Source: Zygnema cylindricum (Eukaryota; Streptophyta; Zygnematophyceae; Zygnematales; Zygnemataceae). From it: 14,321 bases of DNA. The notes beneath the pieces are model-generated. The model saw only the letters and a program-made list of their open reading frames with translations. It ran no database searches and was not told where the DNA came from. The DNA lies in contig JBBHKE010002825.1 in the NCBI GenBank assembly GCA_037447655.1, forward strand, positions 33,804-48,124. The letters are read 5' to 3'. Position 1 is the stretch's first letter. Each line of letters begins with the position of its first letter. This document shows, one piece after another, positions 1 to 7,390 of the stretch. The translations under genes were made by a program, and so were the position numbers.

Positions 1-296
1 TTAATTATGGGGTATGTAGCGCTAAACATTTGATTTTCCAAGGTTTTCTACTCGGGGGTTAGAGCAGTTTCACTCCGGTATTTGTTTCTTGCCTACATTG
101 CCTTGCCTTTAAAAGGAGTACCCTGAGCGGTTTTTCTAAACACTCATCTTTTGGAACCTTTTAGTTTACAAATCGCGATGTATGGGGTATTAATTTTAGC
201 AGTGTACTATTTCCTCCTCAACGACTTCCTTTTGATGAAGAGGAAGGGAAGAGTGTAAAAGGAGGGAAAATTTTGCATTTATGAAGATTGTGTGAG

Positions 297-340
297 GAAA
301 AAGGAGGGAGGGAGGGAGGGAAGGAGAGAGGGAGGGAGGA
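297..340 (+). repeat. GA-rich simple repeat with a G-quadruplex motif
   Basis: A purine-only tract built of GGGA/GGA units. Four GGG runs separated by single A residues (306-308, 310-312, 314-316, 318-320) match the G3N1G3N1G3N1G3 pattern of a very short-loop intramolecular G-quadruplex. A second purine cluster follows at about 328-338. The quadruplex is predicted from pattern only. Confidence 0.75.
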
Positions 341-1341
341 TTTTATTTTGTATATTAGGGTTTTTTGAAAGGTGTAAAACGTTTCGCGTCACACTTTGAT
401 GGACTTCGTTGGAATGTTTACCTGTCTGTTAAACGCTATGTTTTGAAATATCTTAAGATTGATATGATTTAAGTCTCAAAAGTCAACATTACCACCTTAT
501 GTAGTGTTCGAGATTGTTGGTCCCACCTCTCTCGGTTGGAGACAACAGGCTAGCCTCTTGCCCTCAACCCAATATGGAAATTTAGGAGATCGGATAACCA
601 AAGGGGTATAAACCTGATAGAGTTAATAAAATTTTGGTCAAGGTTCACAAATCACCCTTTTGTGTCGGCTCCGAGGTAACAAGCTTGCATGTGAGACCCT
701 CCGAGGGACCAACCTTAGCTTTACAACACCTTCTGACGGATGCTTTCAAGAGTAATAACCCTACCCACCTTACTCGGTTTAATTTTCAAGGGAAAAGAAT
801 AGCACAACATCTTTTAGTGTTCGTACATGTGGATCCTTGTCGGTAGGTAAAGCCGAACATTTTTTGGCGGTAATAAATCGTCATCGGTGCTACCCGAAGA
901 ACTTCTGGGCGTATTTTTTTAAACATTAATAATTTGCGTCTGAGTAATTGAGTGATTGAGTAGTGATGCGAAAACAGTTCGAGGGAAAATGAATAACGGT
1001 GAGGTCGTGTTATGGATGAAAGTTGGTGGCATTTGGAGATTATTGTTAGAAAAGGGGGATATGGCAGCAAATCACTTTGCCTTATTCGCTGAAGTCGTAT
1101 GGGGATAAAGTGCGAACGACAACTTGTGTAACAAGTACTTAATCAAATTCAAAAAATGGTTGTCGAGTCTTTAAACGTTGATTTACACGAAGACTTGAGA
1201 ACTGGGATGGGTTTTTCGGGGAAATCCAAAATATTTGTTGACTTTTAAAAACAACATGAATAGGGGTTCTCAAAACTAGGGGAATTGAACTCAAATGACA
1301 AGGTACACAGGCTAAGGGCAATACAGTCGAACAGTTCTATT

Positions 1342-1428
1342 TAGCCCGGTGGCTAAGACTGCCCACATAGGGAAGGAAGCACTTGAGAAGGAAGGAGGAG
1401 AAGAGGAGGTTTGCTAGATGTTTGAATC
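1342..1428 (+). repeat. Possible tRNA-derived SINE remnant (A- and B-box-like motifs)
   Basis: 1342-1354 resembles a pol III A box (TAGCCCGGTGGCT), and GTTTGAATC at 1420-1428 differs by one base from a consensus B box (GTTCGAATC). The spacing of about 78 bases is wider than in most tRNAs, and a purine-rich tract lies between. No tRNA cloverleaf can be drawn. This could be a decayed SINE or chance. Confidence 0.25.
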
Positions 1429-1437
1429 GTGCGAACT

Positions 1438-1460
1438 ATTTCGTGTTTCACGCACGAAAT
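1438..1460. other. Small hairpin, 8-bp perfect stem
   Basis: ATTTCGTG at 1438-1445 is the exact reverse complement of 1453-1460, with a 7-base loop. No poly-T or gene end adjoins it, so no function is assigned. Confidence 0.4.
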
Positions 1461-1740
1461 GAGCATGTGCTAAAATTTTGATATGGCTGAGTGCCCATGT
1501 GTAAAAGTACAGTAATGGTTTTTTCCTCGTTGTCCTCCAAAATTGAGTCTGCAATGATAAAATCTTACAACGTACGAAAAACACCTTCTAACGTACAAAA
1601 AATGTGTAAACACCATAGTACAATTCACGTCATCTTAAAACGTAAAATGTACTCCAAACGGGTTAATCACATTTCGACCCACTGCCACGTCATGTCGATT
1701 CATCTTCAAGCTTGTACTGGAAGCGAGTCGAAACAGATCA

Positions 1741-1844
1741 CTGCCGACCAATTTGAGTCTACATAGGACGGCGATTGTTGACCAATTTGAGTCTACATAG
1801 AACGGCGATTGCTGCCCAATTTGAGTCTACATAGGACGGCGATT
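1741..1844 (+). repeat. Tandem repeat, three ~35-bp units
   Basis: Three consecutive units (1741-1777, 1778-1811, 1812-1844) share a core reading CCAATTTGAGTCTACATAG followed by RACGGCGATT. The units differ by a few substitutions and by 1-4 bases in length at their 5' ends. No coding frame is preserved, so this looks like a minisatellite. Confidence 0.85.
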
Positions 1845-2043
1845 ACATGACTACAATGCAGACTAGGTATTGAACTTTGACGGTTGGGATTTAGTGGTAA
1901 GATTCCTAGATTCCGATTGGCGGTCTCAAATTGAAATTCTAACAAATATGTACGGAGAAAAGATGTTTTAAGTGGCGAAAAAATATGTTTACACTAATAG
2001 CGATACACACTAATCTGTACAGTACACCATGAATCGCTATTAG
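1845..2043. other. AT-rich sequence, nothing recognised
   Basis: No gene or clear repeat is visible. The segment ends at the left inverted repeat of the 2044-5877 structure. The eight bases before that repeat (2036-2043) match the eight after the right repeat (5878-5885) at five positions, and the three mismatches are all transitions. This could be a decayed 8-bp target duplication. Confidence 0.4.
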
Positions 2044-2062
2044 TAGTGTTATGTATCGGTAA
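2044..2062 (+). repeat. Left terminal inverted repeat
   Basis: Pairs with 5859-5877 (16 of 18 core positions). It is followed inward by CCGATAACCGATAT-type motifs. Confidence 0.6.
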
Positions 2063-2130
2063 GGATTTGCCGATAACCGATATGGGCCTCTTTTCGGATA
2101 GCCGGTAATTGATACATTAGTACGATATAT

Positions 2131-2199
2131 CGTTATCGGTGTTATCGCCAATAAATAGCCAATATTTATCGGTTATTATCGGCGATAACACCGATATCG
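2131..2199. repeat. 24-bp imperfect inverted repeat, TATCGG-rich
   Basis: The left arm 2131-2154 and right arm 2176-2199 are reverse complements at 22 of 24 positions, with a 21-base loop. The arms are made of TATCGG/CCGATA motifs. It sits about 70 bases inside the left terminal repeat, as subterminal hairpins of MITE and hAT-like elements often do. The start of the structure (2044-2225) could also be a complete small MITE, but its right end (GGTGTGTAC in reverse) matches the left end poorly. Confidence 0.65.
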
Positions 2200-2553
2200 A
2201 TAACTATTGGCGATATCTGTACACACCGTATAGATAAATGTATGGCCAGTACACTCATCTGTGCGTGTTATTCCGCGGATGGCCGCAGACCCCCTTCCCC
2301 CCGATTTCGTTAAAAAATCGCGATATTTCCTGTCCACGATGTCTTTTTGACTATTATTTTTTCTTTGCAAGGTTAGTTACTCCATATCACATCAATTGTT
2401 TGTCTACAGTGGTTCTTTTTTTTAATGCATTTTCATTCCATTTTAGAAACGATCCGCAATAAGGTCGGACAAAATAAATACATAAGTTGAAATTAACAAT
2501 TACGAGCTATTCAAAATTCAAAATCTGAAAATTATAAAATTCTTAACCTATCA
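2200..2553. other. AT-rich left flank of the viral island
   Basis: No recognisable gene. Runs of T and A dominate. The only feature noted is AATTCAAAATCTGAA at 2515-2529, which recurs on the other side of the island at 5246-5260. Composition changes sharply at about 2555. Confidence 0.5.
2515..2529 (+). repeat. 15-bp direct repeat flanking the GC-rich island (left copy)
   Basis: Identical to 5246-5260. The copies lie about 40 bases outside the left compositional edge and about 90 bases outside the right one. This could be a relic of an insertion duplication or a chance AT-rich match. Confidence 0.4.
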
Positions 2554-2584
2554 AAAGTGTCAGGTGAGACTCTTTCGCGAAGTG

Positions 2585-2611
2585 GTATACGCACGCAGGT
2601 CATGCGTATAC
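2585..2611. other. Stem-loop at the 5' edge of the viral island
   Basis: GTATACGCA at 2585-2593 is the exact reverse complement of 2603-2611, with a 9-base loop. It lies within 70 bases of the start of the helicase reading frame. Many replicons that use superfamily 3 helicases have hairpin origins, so an origin role is conceivable. There is no conserved nicking motif in the loop and no evidence of function. Confidence 0.45.
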
Positions 2612-2653
2612 AAGTCAGTCACGTATGTGTTTGTCCCCACTATCGGATGCTGA

Positions 2654-3851
2654 CACTTCTCCAACAGTGAAGAGGTCGCCCGCTACCTGGCAGACCTGAT
2701 CGGACTGGACAACGTGAGTGTCAACTACTACCGTGCTGTCATGCCGTACATTGACATCATTGTGAAGTATAGTCGGCCGTGCAACCAGATGCCTGCGAGC
2801 ATATGCATTGGTACTCTCCGCCTTGCTATGTGTTCCACTGACAACGTGACCACATTCCTGTCAGTCCATGAAGTCACCCCGCTCCCCTCATCTGGACCAA
2901 CACCTGCAGCCCTGCGGGGTCTCGTCCTTCTGCTTCCTCCCTCTCTCCTCCACACGCATCCCCCGAGTCCTCCATGATGACGTGCCCTCACTGGTGGAGC
3001 GTGTGCTCCATGAGATCATGGACGAGAGTTCAGTCAGAGTGCTCATGTGGACGATTGGCAACTCAGTACTGGATCCAGTCACCTCGCCTCGATTGGTCTA
3101 CCTCTATGGGCCTGGCGGGAACGGCAAGAGCACAGTGATCAACCTGCTTCACACTAACCTGCGCGGGTGCATCAATGCACTGCAGCGAGACTACTTCGGC
3201 AACCCTCAACTAGCCCTCACTGAGCGCGATGCTCAGGTGATCGTGTCCAGCTGGGTGGTCTCGTATGGGGATGTCGTGCTACCACGCGACCTCTCGTTCA
3301 ATCACTCCTTCGTGAAGACAATCACGGGCGGTGATGTTATTGCAGCATCGAACATAGTCGCTCCCATGGAAGTGGCCGGAGTGTTCGGGAGCAATGACAT
3401 CTGGGTTCCGTCGCGCGAGTCATTGAAGGTGTGGATGAGCAGGCCTGTCATCGTGCTTCACCTCAGCAGGCTTGTCGGCAGGCACATGGGCGAACTGCCA
3501 AGCACGTATGACGACAGCGAGAGAGTCCAGTTCTTCCACAACTGTGTGGTCGAGAGGAGGCTTCACTCATCCCTACGGGTCACCACATCCATGTTCTTGC
3601 ACACAATGTTCGGAGCACACTGTGCATATGTGACACGTGCTGTCAAGCTGTGTGACAATGCAGACCACCTGCTGGCACTCAGTGCAACTCACTCAATTGG
3701 ACTCCTCTCAGGCCTCACTGCTACCGGGCTGGTCAAGCTTGCCGAGGGAATGTCACACAGCCTCGTGTTCATTAAGCACAACGTGAAGGCACTGACTGGT
3801 GTGGAATTGATCACGACGCACTTCCGCCCTACTGCACGCGCAGTCATGTGA
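2654..3851 (+). pseudogene. Superfamily 3 (D5-like) viral helicase, 5'-truncated and frame-disrupted
   Basis: This is the ATPase part of a viral DNA-replication helicase that unwinds DNA as a ring. The main frame runs from 2868 to the TGA at 3849-3851 (327 codons). Numbered from there, the Walker A loop GPGGNGKST is at residues 81-89 (nt 3108-3134). A hydrophobic Walker-B-like strand ends near D135. The B' signature KTITGGD is at 150-156, motif C with its sensor asparagine (FGSND) at 173-177, and basic residues near 184-192 could supply the arginine finger. K-x-x-T-G-G-D and GGNGKS are typical of the D5 branch (nucleocytoplasmic large DNA viruses, virophages, Polinton-like viruses), not of parvoviruses. 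Protein-like sequence continues upstream in another frame from 2654. The switch falls in 2850-2976 and is either a frameshift or an intron. No primase domain fits before the island edge, so the N-terminus is missing. It lies 116 bases before the next frame, on the same strand. Confidence 0.82.
2714..2909 (+). other. Possible spliceosomal intron in the helicase frame
   Basis: The sequence GTGAGT at 2714-2719 is a consensus 5' splice site. A pyrimidine-rich stretch (about 2876-2908) ends in CTGCAG at 2904-2909, a good 3' splice site. Removing these 196 bases joins the upstream frame (open from 2654) to the Walker A frame with no shift or stop. Against this, the 'intron' itself reads as protein-like sequence to about 2880, so a simple indel is equally possible. 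Confidence 0.3.
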
Positions 3852-3967
3852 TGTAAAACACGGCCTCACTGTGCCAAGAGCGCGGTTCCCATAGGCTCGC
3901 ATGAAAGGACAGAGTAATGTGTTACACAGGCACGTGTACTACTGGCTGCACTGTCCAATCAACCACC
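3852..3967 (+). other. Spacer between the two main viral frames
   Basis: These 116 GC-rich bases lie between the helicase stop and the Kozak-type start of the next frame. It could hold a promoter for that frame: CCAAT occurs at 3955-3959, but only 8 bases before the ATG, which is too close to be convincing. No TATA box is seen. Confidence 0.3.
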
Positions 3968-4981
3968 ATGGCAGACTTCTCAATTCAGTCTCTCCCAATC
4001 TACAAGCCGGCCAAGCCATCACTCATGTCCTCGAACATGCAGGACAAGGAGGGGAAGTATGTGGCGAGACATCCCACTGACGACTCATACAATGTCATGT
4101 TTGCCGCCTTCCTGACAGCTGTGCCTGATGACGCCAAGGAGTATGAGGACGGCTTGTTCGTTACGTGTAGCGAGGAGAATGACATCTCTTCACGAGTGGA
4201 CTCCAAGCTTCCCATCTACACGGCTGAACTCGGACTGGCTTGGACGAGAGTGGGTGCAAAGACCACACTGTTCGTCTTCCGTGACGCGATAGCAGTGTAC
4301 CGTGCGAACATTGGAATGCCTAGTAGAAGGAAGAACTCGGTGACTGGCAAGGCTACCATATACATGGAGACTTATGCAGTGATTGGCATCCCGGCAGCAA
4401 GGTACGATTGGATTTGTGACTCAATTGAGAACGTACATCACCTCCCAGTCGGTGACACCTCCGGCACTTCCGCCTCGCGTTACCGTGACTACGTGTGAAT
4501 TCAGACCAACATTGTAGCCAACACTCAGCCGAAGGGCTACGGCACTGCCAGCACAGGGCAGAACTTGAAGCATGTGCCCCTGCATCAATTCCTCAGGTCC
4601 GCAGGGAAGAGTCTGATTGGCAACATAGGACTTGCACTCACTCTCAAGAGGAAGCGTGGTGATGTTAGTAAGTACTCGATTGGAGCAGCACTGAAGTTCA
4701 TGCAAGTGGTGGACGTGACAGATGTCAGTGAGCCTCCTCTCAACACGCCTACTGACTTCATAGTGGATTCCAGGACACCAGTGTCGACCCGACTCATGGA
4801 CTTACTGATGCCCTCTCCTGCACCTAGTCTGACAAGTGATGGAAGTGGCCGCAAGGAGGGAGTGCCTGCAATAATGAGGCCTGGCCATGCAATCAACACC
4901 ATCGGCACAGCCGGAAGCCAAGTAGACAAGGAGTCCAGCATGACCACTGGGGACGACGGACATGATGATCAGAGTGACTAG
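3968..4981 (+). pseudogene. Unrecognised viral-island protein, 337 codons with one internal stop
   Basis: I do not recognise this protein. I chose the ATG at 3968 because it sits in a near-perfect Kozak context (ACCACCATGG). An in-frame ATG at 3917 has a poor context. The frame is open to a TGA at 4496-4498 (176 residues) and continues in the same frame, same composition and same style to the TAG at 4979-4981, so the TGA looks like a single recent nonsense mutation. The first ~155 residues are mixed and strand-rich with no obvious motif and no signal peptide or membrane segment. A short basic run, KRKRGD, lies near residue 221. The last ~60 residues are rich in P, S, T, G and D and end acidic, suggesting a disordered tail. 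Its place after a replicative helicase would suit a DNA-binding or structural protein, but the sequence does not show which. Confidence 0.6.
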
Positions 4982-5160
4982 CAAGCCCGGAGAGGTTACT
5001 CGCATGTTGTACAGTGGGAACAGTTTCAAAACCGCACTGCTGACAACAATGATGCTGTCAGGAGAGCGCACGTTCGAAACCACGCCCAGTGAAGTCAGCT
5101 TCGCGGGTGATACCATTGACGAATCCTTGCCTGACTCGCCACGCTTGTCCTGGTCGTTTA
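4962..5160 (+). CDS. Third viral-island frame, overlapping and truncated at the island edge
   Basis: It starts at ATGATG (4962 or 4965), 20 bases before the stop of the preceding frame, in a different frame. It stays open through the rest of the GC-rich island (about 65 codons). The formal frame runs on to a stop at 5286-5288, but beyond about 5160 the DNA is AT-rich host-like sequence and the residues become arbitrary. I therefore read it as the N-terminal part of a gene cut off by the island boundary. Overlapping start and stop is typical of compact viral genomes. No motif is recognised. It could instead be a shifted continuation of the previous protein, or a chance frame. Confidence 0.35.
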
Positions 5161-5760
5161 TTATCAATCTCCAGAAATCTTCAATCTCTTATTTCTCAAA
5201 ATCCAATTACAACATTGTCAATGTTTTAAAATTCCAAAATCACCCAATTCAAAATCTGAATTTTTTTGTAAGTTCTCTAATTCTTTGACATTTTGAATCT
5301 CTTCTACCTCCTCATCAAAAATCTGTGTCCCATCCTCCTCTCCTCCTACAATTTCCTGATAATCCATTAGAATGAATAAATATATACTTTTAGTTTTTTA
5401 CTATTTTATAAAAAAAACTAGTTTTTCCTCAAATAAGTGCTGTCTGGTTATGGTAGGGGTGGCTGAATGGCGGCAGTCTGACAGATATGTTCGTCTGTAC
5501 GTCTGTTCGTCTTTTTTTCGAAAAAAAATTGATTCACAAATTTTTCAATGTATTTTATTTTTTTTCGTTTGGGTAGTTGTAGTTTTTGAACTATAAAGTA
5601 TTATTTTTAATTTGTCTACGTTTTATGTGCTGCGCTGTCCGTAATAAATTTCAGTAAAATAGTGACAGAATAGATTGTTATACGTGGCATGCCACGCTAT
5701 ATAATGTAAATAGTATAATACAGTATATAATAAAGTACTTTAGTATGCGTACTATATATT
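5161..5760. other. AT-rich right flank of the viral island, no gene
   Basis: Very A+T-rich with T runs (5510-5570) and a stretch of TA repeats (5700-5760). It holds the right copy of the 15-bp direct repeat (5246-5260), and at 5683-5696 a perfect 14-bp palindrome, CGTGGCATGCCACG. Short open frames here are low-complexity F/V/S-rich and not credible genes. Confidence 0.5.
5246..5260 (+). repeat. 15-bp direct repeat flanking the GC-rich island (right copy)
   Basis: AATTCAAAATCTGAA, identical to 2515-2529. See the left copy. Confidence 0.4.
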
Positions 5761-5782
5761 TTTAGCCGATATGGAATTTGTT

Positions 5783-5807
5783 GGTCTCGGACCGATATAT
5801 CGAGACC
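5783..5807. repeat. Subterminal hairpin near the right inverted repeat
   Basis: GGTCTCG (5783-5789) pairs exactly with CGAGACC (5801-5807) around an 11-base loop containing CCGATATAT. It is followed by dense CCGATA/TATCGG motifs to 5866 and belongs to the same subterminal zone as the right terminal repeat. Confidence 0.45.
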
Positions 5808-5858
5808 TCTACCCGTTCGATAACCGATATCGGTATCGGTGTTTTCGCGATAAATTTT

Positions 5859-5877
5859 TTACCGATGCACAACACTT
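5859..5877 (-). repeat. Right terminal inverted repeat
   Basis: The reverse complement of 5859-5876 matches 2045-2062 at 16 of 18 positions. Confidence 0.6.
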
Positions 5878-7223
5878 ATTATTAATATAGAAGTTTCTTT
5901 AGCGTATAGGAATAATTACTGTTATTAACTCTAATTGGGAATTTGGAAATTATCAAAGAAATCATTAAGGGTGAAGTTCCATTTAGGACATTCTGTAATT
6001 GTACGTCCAACATTACAAAATGCTACAATTTGCACGATGTTCCATTGCACAAAGGCTGTGATCCACGTGCTCGAAATTGAGTGGTACCACGTAAGTCAAC
6101 ATCGGATATTAAAAATCGTCAATGATTTTACACCGACCAAAAATTTCATTTGCGTACCATATACGTGCGTACCAGGTCATCGTGCAACACAACTTTTCTT
6201 TGTAGACGCCTTGTCAAGTACCACCTCATTTTTTTAGGGTTCTTCTTGTTTCGCGTGACAAATGAGAGTTGCCGAAAGTAGTTTGACGAATGGGCGTTAA
6301 CAAAATAGAGTGACAAAAGTGCGTTACGAAATTTGGTTTGAATTTTTTGTTGGATTTTTGAATGCGTATATTGAAATTATGTGTGGTCCACCCCCCCACA
6401 CAATTTGCAGATCCAAAGAAGCTTATCTAGATAGTGCCGACTCCAAGTTTATACAGCAGATCCAAAGAAGCTTATCTAGATAGTGCCGACTCCAAGTTTA
6501 TACAAACCCAAATGACTGACACCTTGACTGTCAAAAATCCAATGTAACTTCACCCCTATGAAATAAGACTTTCTGTGTGCTCAGTTCCACCTCAGAATGC
6601 AAAAATCAAATATGAGTTTAGGATAACATTCCCCACTTTGAATTTCCCTTAGAAATACCACAACCTTGGCAGGCAAAGACTCTGACCGACTACACCCTTG
6701 TGTAGCCTAGACTCCACTGAACCCACAACAAAAATAATCACTGAATTTGCTCCCGTGAGCAGTTAGTTATGGTTGGTCAAAGATGACCTTTATAGTTACA
6801 AGCTCTCTTAGAAAGAGGTACCTAAATATCACTAAGTCTTGGTTTGCCTACTCACGGCTACCTACTACTAAACCCTAGTCCAATAGGAACACTATACAGT
6901 ACAAGAAGGTACAATGGGCGATGTACTTATTGTACGTTTATTGTACGACATGGTCTACAAGGTGACACCTCTCAAATCGGAAGCTATGGTTCCTCCTTCT
7001 CCGGTATCAATAATGCGATGCCACGTGGTACCGCGTGACGCAATCTCCGAATGCCACCAAACGCTCACTTCGGGTGTCGGCTAGAATGTTGGCCGTTCGA
7101 TCAAAACATACTTTACACAGTTCAGATTCGCGTACGTGCATAAATTGTTCCTCGTCGTTAGTTTGGTATTAATTAGCCGTTGCTTTAATGTTTATATACC
7201 TTTGAAATCCATCACGTCTATCG
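5878..7223. other. AT-rich repeat-bearing region without a recognisable gene
   Basis: No domain is found in any frame. The frames at 5935-6237 and 6844-7038 have arbitrary composition, and the first crosses an inverted-repeat copy. The segment holds the inverted-repeat copies at 5968 and 6541 and a 49-bp tandem duplication (listed separately). Confidence 0.5.
6407..6504 (+). repeat. Perfect 49-bp tandem duplication
   Basis: Units 6407-6455 and 6456-6504 are identical over all 49 bases. In a neighbourhood full of diverged repeats this indicates a recent duplication. Each unit carries AAGCTT and TCTAGA palindromes. No coding frame is involved. Confidence 0.95.
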
Positions 7224-7390
7224 TTTCGATAACGTCTTAATGGTTAAGGCGTCAACCTACATCAATTCCGCTGGACCCAAGTTCATATCTGGCCCAAAGC
7301 ATCATTTTGGTCACCTGTCAGTTTTTCTGCCTGTCTGCCTGCCTGTTTGCCTGGTTCTTTCTGACTATGGGAGCAGCCATGGCTTTCTTT
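7224..7390 (+). repeat. Possible tRNA-derived SINE
   Basis: CTTAATGGTTAAGG (7236-7249) resembles the D-arm/A-box of serine and leucine tRNAs. GTTCATATC (7281-7289) fits a B box (GWTCRANNC) with one mismatch, and the ~35-base spacing is that of a tRNA gene. The cloverleaf itself is decayed. It is followed by a CTGC/CTGT-type simple repeat (7327-7354). A SINE fits better than a functional tRNA, and no family is recognised. Confidence 0.4.

Larger units (their letters stand above)
1..1740. other. AT-rich region without a recognisable gene
   Basis: No reading frame here longer than about 95 codons has a recognisable domain, and those present have low-complexity, arbitrary composition. The sequence is AT-rich with purine-rich patches (about 225-345 and 1375-1412). 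It may be old transposon debris, but I recognise no family. The small structures I can support (GA-rich tract, tRNA-like boxes, hairpin) are listed separately. Confidence 0.6.
2044..5877. mobile_element. Candidate hAT-like inverted-repeat element enclosing the viral island
   Basis: 2045-2062 reads AGTGTTATGTATCGGTAA. The reverse complement of 5859-5876 matches it at 16 of 18 positions, both mismatches being transitions. Both ends are followed inward by many CCGATA/TATCGG motifs, a subterminal organisation seen in hAT transposons, whose ends commonly begin (C/T)AGTG. A weak 8-bp flanking duplication (5 of 8) fits the hAT target-duplication length. No hAT transposase is visible inside; the interior is mostly the GC-rich viral island. 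Alternatively, two independent copies of one MITE family lie in opposite orientation on either side of the island. Boundaries are inferred. Confidence 0.4.

Noticed and set aside
786-1070. 94-codon minus-strand frame
   Set aside because: No recognisable domain, arbitrary composition, and no start or promoter context. It is the length expected by chance.
2714-2967. Alternative intron ending at the AG at 2966-2967
   Set aside because: It would join the upstream frame to one that misses the Walker A motif and soon meets a stop. Only the acceptor ending at 2909 preserves the frame.
3917-3967. Upstream ATG at 3917 as start of the second viral frame
   Set aside because: Its context is poor, while the ATG at 3968 has ACCACCATGG. 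The extra 17 residues look like leader sequence.
4585-4947. 120-codon minus-strand open frame (and a 121-codon one at 4802-5167)
   Set aside because: Both are antisense to the plus-strand viral frames in GC-rich DNA, where long antisense openings are expected, and neither has a motif or start context.
5449-5520. tRNA-like A box (TGGCTGAATGG) followed by TCTGTTCGTC
   Set aside because: The B-box-like part is weak, the segment is dominated by simple TCTGT/TCG repeats, and no cloverleaf can be drawn.
5372-5596. 74-codon frame rich in F, V, S and K
   Set aside because: It translates T- and A-runs and simple repeats; it is low-complexity without protein-like character.
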